From assembly GCA_020216985.1 (NCBI GenBank), contig JAIWOH010000057.1:1-10000 (forward strand): a stretch of 10,000 nucleotides of DNA. Reading direction: 5' to 3'. A program made the translations under genes and the position numbers. This DNA comes from Nitrospira sp. GTDB taxonomy: Bacteria; Nitrospirota; Nitrospiria; Nitrospirales; Nitrospiraceae. This document shows positions 6,386 through 10,000 of the stretch, one piece after another. Under the pieces are notes generated by a model. It had not been told where the DNA came from and made no database searches. It saw nothing but the letters and a program-made list of their open reading frames with translations. Numbering within the stretch: position 1 is the stretch's first letter; each line of letters opens with the position of its first letter.

Positions 6386-7150
6386 TCACATCACTAGGGC
6401 TCTGGCGATGAATTCCCCCAGTCGTCGGAAATAGGTTTCTCCCCCCACCTGATAGGTATCATTGTGGCCTGCCCCGGCGATGACGTACCAATCCTTGGGT
6501 GGTTTGGCCGCCTCGTACACCTGACGCCCAAGCGCCAGGGGAATGATGTCGTCCCGGTCGCCGTGGATGATCAGTTTGGGGAGCGAGACGTGCGGCAGGC
6601 GATCGACCAACCGAAATCTGGCGCCAAGAAACCAATGGACCGGCAGCCCCGCGTAATGGTGCCGGGCGACCGCTTCGATCGAGGGAAAGGCCGACTCCAA
6701 AATCAACGAGGAGGCAGGCCGTTGCACGGCCAGTTCTCCGGCGACGGCGGCGCCGAGCGACCGCCCGAACAGACAAATACGGCCCGGCGGAATCTTCCTG
6801 GTCCGTGTGAGCCAGTCATAGGCTCCCATCGCGTCCTGATACAGTCCGTTTTCGGAGGGATCATACTTCTGACTCTTTCCGTATCCTCGATAATCGAACA
6901 AGAACACGGACAATCCCATACGGTACAAGTGGCCCAAGTTATCCAGCCGATGGATGATATTGCCGGCGTTGCCGTGACACCAGAGCATGACCGGCCGATC
7001 CGCCCGCGACTCGACATACCAGCCGAAGAGTCGAACCCCGTCGCCGGCTTGAAACCACACATCTTCGAGCGGCAACCCGCTGATTCTCGTCCAATCGCGA
7101 TCCTGCCAAGGCTTTGGATAGTACACGAAGAATTGATCGAGGATGCCCAT
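6386..7150 (-). CDS. Alpha/beta hydrolase, Bem46/ABHD13/YfhR-like serine hydrolase
   Basis: A 254-aa alpha/beta hydrolase. The oxyanion-hole motif CHGNAGN is at 58-64, the RGYGKS turn at 88-93, the nucleophile elbow GRSLGAA at 129-135 with Ser131, the acid HGDRDDIIP at 196-204 with Asp200, and the histidine GAGHND at 226-231 with His229, so the Ser-Asp-His triad is complete and in order. The HGNAGN plus GRSLG combination is typical of the Bem46/ABHD13 group of likely esterases, thioesterases or acyl hydrolases; the natural substrate is unknown. Some relatives have an N-terminal membrane anchor. Here the protein starts directly with MGILDQFFVYYPKP and has neither a clear anchor nor a signal peptide. 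ATG 7150 is preceded by GGGGGAG about 7 nt upstream. The gene lies 80 bp after the lysine-rich protein gene on the same strand, so the two may share a transcript; no promoter was seen in that gap. Confidence 0.88.
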   Translation of the reverse strand: MGILDQFFVYYPKPWQDRDWTRISGLPLEDVWFQAGDGVRLFGWYVESRADRPVMLWCHGNAGNIIHRLDNLGHLYRMGLSVFLFDYRGYGKSQKYDPSENGLYQDAMGAYDWLTRTRKIPPGRICLFGRSLGAAVAGELAVQRPASSLILESAFPSIEAVARHHYAGLPVHWFLGARFRLVDRLPHVSLPKLIIHGDRDDIIPLALGRQVYEAAKPPKDWYVIAGAGHNDTYQVGGETYFRRLGEFIARALVM

Positions 7151-7230
7151 AAGAATTCTCCCCCGCCATCTTGGTTCGCTTCGGCAGGTTGCGTTTGAAT
7201 ATGACAGGAATAAACGGACGGGGGCGATGA

Positions 7231-7563
7231 TCAGTCGTTCAGTTTTCTATCGATCTTCTCGCCGGCTTTTTTGAAACCTTGGGCCGTTTTATCAGCGGCT
7301 TTTTTCAACTTCCGTTCGATCTTTTCTCCGACCTTTTTTTCTTTCAATTTTCTGCCGGCCTTGGTAAAGCCCTGTTCGATCTTGTTGCCGACTTTTATGG
7401 CGGTATCGCCGATCCGTTCCAATACCCCGGGACTCTTGTCCGCCCGGTCTTCGGCCGATGCAGAAGGGGCCGCGACTGTTCCGTCCATCCAGAAAGAAAC
7501 CATCAGCCCAAGAACCAAAAACGATCGCAATGATCGCATCATGTTTTGGAGGTGGTTTGCCAT
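7231..7563 (-). CDS. Small exported lysine-rich repeat protein, function unknown
   Basis: A 110-aa protein with an N-terminal signal peptide (basic MMRSLR at 8-13, hydrophobic FLVLGLMVSFW) and a likely cleavage at ASA|ED after residue 37; an earlier VAA|P site is also possible. The 73-residue mature part is almost entirely charged helix: 17 Lys and 5 Arg against 13 Asp/Glu by my count, so net positive. A 16-residue unit occurs twice, at 61-76 (KIEQGFTKAGRKLKEK) and 92-107 (KTAQGFKKAGEKIDRK). There are no cysteines or catalytic motifs. The basic amphipathic pattern could bind anionic membrane, cell wall or nucleic acid; it is also somewhat like late-embryogenesis/apolipoprotein-type helices. 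These are guesses from composition. The start ATG 7563 has a weak AAGGTG 11 nt upstream; Met8 or Met9 are alternatives that keep the signal peptide. Confidence 0.75.
   Translation of the reverse strand: MANHLQNMMRSLRSFLVLGLMVSFWMDGTVAAPSASAEDRADKSPGVLERIGDTAIKVGNKIEQGFTKAGRKLKEKKVGEKIERKLKKAADKTAQGFKKAGEKIDRKLND
7243..7383 (-). repeat. Two-copy coding repeat in the lysine-rich protein
   Basis: Two 16-residue units (codons at 7336-7383 and 7243-7290) share the pattern K-x-x-Q-G-F-x-K-A-G-x-K-[LI]-x-x-K, with a 31-residue offset between copies. The spacing suggests an internal duplication of a helical segment. Confidence 0.6.
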
Positions 7564-7587
7564 GGCAATCGAAGCACCTTTTTGTCA

Positions 7588-7618
7588 AGCATAGCACGAA
7601 CTGACGGAATCTCCTCAA
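7588..7618 (-). promoter_or_regulatory. Candidate extended -10 promoter for the lysine-rich protein gene
   Basis: On the minus strand TGCTATGCT (7596-7588) is an extended -10 element (TGn then TATGCT). TTGAGG (7618-7613) lies 19 nt upstream as a possible -35. Transcription would start near 7581, leaving a very short leader that includes the AAGGTG (7580-7575). The promoter faces away from the one for the FAD enzyme gene. Confidence 0.33.
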
Positions 7619-7623
7619 GGAGA
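7610..7623. repeat. Short palindrome in the divergent intergenic region
   Basis: TCTCCT and AGGAGA form a perfect 6-bp inverted repeat around a CA centre. It overlaps the candidate -35 of the minus-strand gene and lies about 30 bp upstream of the candidate -35 of the FAD enzyme gene. It is placed where a regulator could control both genes, but it is short and could be chance. Confidence 0.25.
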
Positions 7624-7655
7624 AAGGGAAGCCGGACAAAGAACCTCATCGGCAC

Positions 7656-7684
7656 TGGCCATGATCGCGGCTCTTCGGTATACT
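7656..7684 (+). promoter_or_regulatory. Candidate sigma70-type promoter for the FAD enzyme/chorismatase operon
   Basis: TGGCCA (7656-7661) and TATACT (7679-7684) are separated by exactly 17 nt. The -10 matches consensus at five of six positions and the -35 at four. Transcription would start near 7691, about 20 nt before the preferred ATG 7712, with AAAGGA in the leader. This is the best promoter-like sequence I see in the window. Confidence 0.45.
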
Positions 7685-7697
7685 GGCCGCGTTTCAT

Positions 7698-7703
7698 AAA
7701 GGA
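7698..7703 (+). promoter_or_regulatory. Ribosome binding site deciding between two nearby ATGs
   Basis: AAAGGA is 8 nt before ATG 7712 but abuts ATG 7703, which would leave no spacing. This favours ATG 7712 as the start of the FAD-dependent oxidoreductase; the alternative adds only three residues (MGS). Confidence 0.6.
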
Positions 7704-7711
7704 TGGGATCC

Positions 7712-9064
7712 ATGGCCGCCACATCCATTCAACAGAGTCACGACCGAACCAGATGCGACGTGCTGGTCGTAGGGGGCGGTCCCGCCGGAGCGGCCGTTTC
7801 CACTCTGCTCGCGGAAAAGGGCTGGAACGTCCACGTGCTCGAAAAGGACCGCCATCCGCGCTTCCACATCGGCGAATCGCTGCTCCCGCATTCGCTCCCG
7901 ATGCTCGAACGATTGGGCGTGCTGTCCGAAATCGAAAAAATCGGCATCGTCAAGTACGGAGCCGAGGTCGTCTCTCCCTACCACGGCCGATCCCGTATTC
8001 TGTACTTCTCCAAAGCACTCGACGGTTCGCAACCGTTTGCCTATCAAGTCAAACGGGCTGAATTCGACAAGATCTTGATCGATAACGCCGTAGCCAAAGG
8101 GGTCCATCTCCATGAAGGGGTCCGAGCCAAGCACGTGGAGTTTCGTCCCGGCTCGACGCACTTGATTCAGGCCGACGATCAAACCGGACGATCGCTGACG
8201 TACGAAGCCGATTTCGTGATCGACGCCAGTGGGCGCGACACCTTCCTCTCCGCCCAGCTCGGCGGCAAATCTCGCAACCCCCATCACAACAGCGCGGCGA
8301 TCTTCGGCCATTTTGAAGGGGTCCGACGCCTGCCGGGACGGGACGAGGGCAACATCAGCATCGTGTGGTTCGACCACGGCTGGTGGTGGATCATTCCATT
8401 TAAGGACGGCACGACCAGCGTCGGCGCCGTGTGCTGGCCTTCCTACATCAGCACGAGAAAGGTCCCGTTGGAACAATTCCTGTGGGATACGATCGCCCTC
8501 TGCCGACCAGTGGCCGAACGGATGGCGAACGCGAAATTACTGGGGCAGGCCTATGCCGCCGCCAACTATTCCTACCGACGAACAACCATGAGAGGCGAGG
8601 GCTATCTGATGGTGGGCGACGCCTTCGCCTTCATCGATCCCGTGTTTTCCAGCGGCGTTCACCTGGCGCTCAACAGCGCCACACTGGGAGCCGATGTCGT
8701 GGATGCCTACTTGCGGAAGTCTCCCGACTATCCGCATCGTGTGAAGGAGTTCGAGCGGCTTGTCCGCCTCGGCGTCAACACCTATTCTTGGTTCATTTAT
8801 CACTTCACCCAACCGGCCTTCCGCGCCTTGTTCATGTCGGAAGGGTCGATCTTCAAGATGGAAGAGGCCGTGCTCTCGATCCTGGCGGGTGACGCCTTCG
8901 GAAAATCGCCGACCCAAATTCCCCTGTTCCTGTTCAAAATGGCCTATTATCTGGTCTACCTGTTCAACTTCAGAGACAATCAAGCCGCGCATCGGCGACG
9001 ACTCCGAGGCGTGCCGGAAACTGTCACCACGCTGAAGGACTATGCTGTTCCACCGCCCTCATAA
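7712..9064 (+). CDS. FAD-dependent oxidoreductase, tryptophan-halogenase-like
   Basis: A 450-aa flavoprotein monooxygenase-fold enzyme. It has the dinucleotide-binding DVLVVGGGPAGAA (16-28) with Glu44 ending the second strand, the PRFHIGESLLP motif (49-59) seen in flavin-dependent halogenases and their relatives, the FAD motif DASGRDT (171-177), GWWWIIP (223-229) matching the halogenase WxWxIP signature, and VGDAFAFIDPVFSSGV (301-316) near the flavin. A Lys at 81 (VKYGAEV) lies in the region of the halogenase catalytic lysine, but by eye I cannot say it is equivalent. The enzyme could halogenate, hydroxylate or desaturate an aromatic or polyene substrate, probably on a carrier protein. The chorismatase gene follows after 21 bp, a pairing recalling xanthomonadin/aryl-polyene clusters, where a halogenase-like protein accompanies XanB2. 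It is transcribed divergently from the lysine-rich protein gene. The family call is firm; the reaction is inferred. Confidence 0.87.
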   Translation: MAATSIQQSHDRTRCDVLVVGGGPAGAAVSTLLAEKGWNVHVLEKDRHPRFHIGESLLPHSLPMLERLGVLSEIEKIGIVKYGAEVVSPYHGRSRILYFSKALDGSQPFAYQVKRAEFDKILIDNAVAKGVHLHEGVRAKHVEFRPGSTHLIQADDQTGRSLTYEADFVIDASGRDTFLSAQLGGKSRNPHHNSAAIFGHFEGVRRLPGRDEGNISIVWFDHGWWWIIPFKDGTTSVGAVCWPSYISTRKVPLEQFLWDTIALCRPVAERMANAKLLGQAYAAANYSYRRTTMRGEGYLMVGDAFAFIDPVFSSGVHLALNSATLGADVVDAYLRKSPDYPHRVKEFERLVRLGVNTYSWFIYHFTQPAFRALFMSEGSIFKMEEAVLSILAGDAFGKSPTQIPLFLFKMAYYLVYLFNFRDNQAAHRRRLRGVPETVTTLKDYAVPPPS

Positions 9065-9071
9065 CACGATC

Positions 9072-9077
9072 GAGGAA
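9072..9077 (+). promoter_or_regulatory. Ribosome binding site of the chorismatase gene
   Basis: GAGGAA lies 8 nt before ATG 9086 inside the 21-bp gap after the FAD enzyme stop. It supports this start and an operon with the preceding gene. Confidence 0.6.
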
Positions 9078-9085
9078 CGACACGC

Positions 9086-10000
9086 ATGACATCGGCATCG
9101 ACACGCCGAGCGCCTTCCGCCGTCCGTGACACGCAACGGACACCGTCTTATTTACACGTCTCTTACGTCGAACCACGCGCATTGCAGACCCTGCTTGATT
9201 CGGCGACGCCGGAACTGATGGCGGTCGTTTCCTTTGGGCATCCCCTGTCTTGCAACGTTCACCGCCTCGTCATCGCTCCCGATCTTCCTCAGATTGCCGG
9301 CGCCCCGTTGATAGAGGTTTGGACCTCGGACCGTCCGGTTCACACCGCAACCGACGGAAGACTCTCCACGGCCATGAATGGAGAGTGGCTCATCGGTGCC
9401 TTCAGTCTGGACGAGCCCCCGAATCGGCCGTTGGACGCGCTCACCTATGACGCGTATCGAACCATTCTGCGCCATCTCAACGATTCCGGCTACCCGCACC
9501 TGTGCCGCATCTGGAACTACTTCCCCCGCATCAATGACGACCAGGATGGACTGGAACGGTACCGGCGGTTCTGCGTAGGCCGGCACCAGGCGCTGACGGA
9601 ATCGCTGCCCGGCTTCCCCTGCTCCCTGCCTGCCGCCACGGCAGTGGGGACACAATCCGGTCCGCTCCAGATCATGTTTTTGGCAAGCACCGAACCGGGC
9701 GATCATCTCGGCAACCCAAGACAGTTGAACGCATACGAGTACCCCTCGGAGTACGGTCCTCGCAGCCCCTCGTTTGCGAGAGCGACCTTGTTTCGGTCGG
9801 ATCAAAACAATGTCCTGTTTGTCGCCGGCACGGCCAGCGTGGTCGGACATGCCAGCCGGCATATCGGCCGACCGGCCGACCAGACGCGCGAGTCGGTTCG
9901 CAACATACTGACCGTTCTCGAACGGGCCGGAGCGATCGGCAACGCCGATTTTCTCGATAAAGCAAGTCGCGCGGTGTACAAAGCCTATGTGCGGGACACC
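9086..10000 (+). CDS. Chorismatase of the FkbO/Hyg5/XanB2 family (3' partial)
   Basis: The frame runs from ATG 9086 off the window end, giving 305 residues of a family that is usually about 330-350 aa. Chorismatases hydrolyse chorismate, losing pyruvate, to dihydroxycyclohexadiene carboxylate (FkbO type), 3-hydroxybenzoate (Hyg5 type), or 3- plus 4-hydroxybenzoate (XanB2 type). Recognisable blocks are HLCRIWNYFPRIN (138-150), GLERYRRFCVGRHQAL (155-170), NPRQLNAYEYP (210-220), YGPRSPSFARATLF (223-236) and FVAGTASVVGHAS (245-257); the C-terminal half has the RidA-like fold. The first ~20 residues are polar and nonconserved. The C-terminal segment, which in solved members carries a catalytic Glu, lies beyond the window, so the product type cannot be assigned. 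The enzyme is cytosolic and draws on the shikimate pathway. Its position behind a halogenase-like enzyme suggests that hydroxybenzoate starts a pigment or other aromatic metabolite. Confidence 0.9.
   Translation, partial: MTSASTRRAPSAVRDTQRTPSYLHVSYVEPRALQTLLDSATPELMAVVSFGHPLSCNVHRLVIAPDLPQIAGAPLIEVWTSDRPVHTATDGRLSTAMNGEWLIGAFSLDEPPNRPLDALTYDAYRTILRHLNDSGYPHLCRIWNYFPRINDDQDGLERYRRFCVGRHQALTESLPGFPCSLPAATAVGTQSGPLQIMFLASTEPGDHLGNPRQLNAYEYPSEYGPRSPSFARATLFRSDQNNVLFVAGTASVVGHASRHIGRPADQTRESVRNILTVLERAGAIGNADFLDKASRAVYKAYVRDT

Noticed and set aside
6368..6387. GACTC...GAGTC inverted repeat at the hydrolase stop codon as a terminator
   Set aside because: Only five base pairs, overlapping the stop codon, and not directly followed on the minus strand by a T tract.
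7583..7588. Perfect minus-strand TTGACA as a -35 element
   Set aside because: A -10 at normal spacing would fall on the start codon region of the lysine-rich gene (CCATGG), which does not resemble a -10.
9152..9862. Minus-strand open frame (236 codons) opposite the chorismatase
   Set aside because: The plus frame carries multiple chorismatase motifs and runs open to the window end; the reverse frame has no recognisable domain.

Overview
This is a GC-rich bacterial window with tightly packed genes and short intergenic gaps. Exported proteins and the gene mix suggest a Gram-negative-type bacterium. A Nitrospira-like (Nitrospirota) origin fits the gene combination, but nothing here proves the taxon. 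There are no RNA genes, insertion sequences or CRISPR arrays, and no gene-free stretch longer than about 175 bp.

Left block (1-5229, all + strand). The tail of an upstream gene is followed by a KamA-type radical SAM/PLP aminomutase, a long two-domain dCTP deaminase, a small four-helix membrane protein, a family 2 glycosyltransferase of the TIGR04283 type, its habitual partner of the TIGR04282/DUF2064 type, and an SDR oxidoreductase. Two junctions are 4-base start/stop overlaps (GTGA and ATGA) and most others are gaps of 3-20 bp, so co-transcription is likely. The weakest link is the 88-bp gap before the glycosyltransferase. The genes do not form one obvious pathway, except the glycosyltransferase/DUF2064 pair, whose product is unknown. 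The SDR has a His where the catalytic Tyr is expected.

Middle block (5311-7563, all - strand). In transcription order this holds a small exported lysine-rich repeat protein, an alpha/beta hydrolase of the Bem46/ABHD13 type, and an exported or membrane protein with an SH3-like N-terminal part and an unrecognised C-terminal membrane region. It converges with the left block at about 5230-5310 and diverges from the right block at 7564-7711.

Right block (7712-10000, + strand, running off the window). A halogenase-like FAD-dependent oxidoreductase is followed 21 bp later by a chorismatase of the FkbO/Hyg5/XanB2 family, cut by the window end. This pairing recalls xanthomonadin/aryl-polyene type clusters, where chorismatase supplies hydroxybenzoate as a starter unit. 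It probably opens an aromatic natural-product or pigment cluster that continues downstream. This is the most interesting part of the window.
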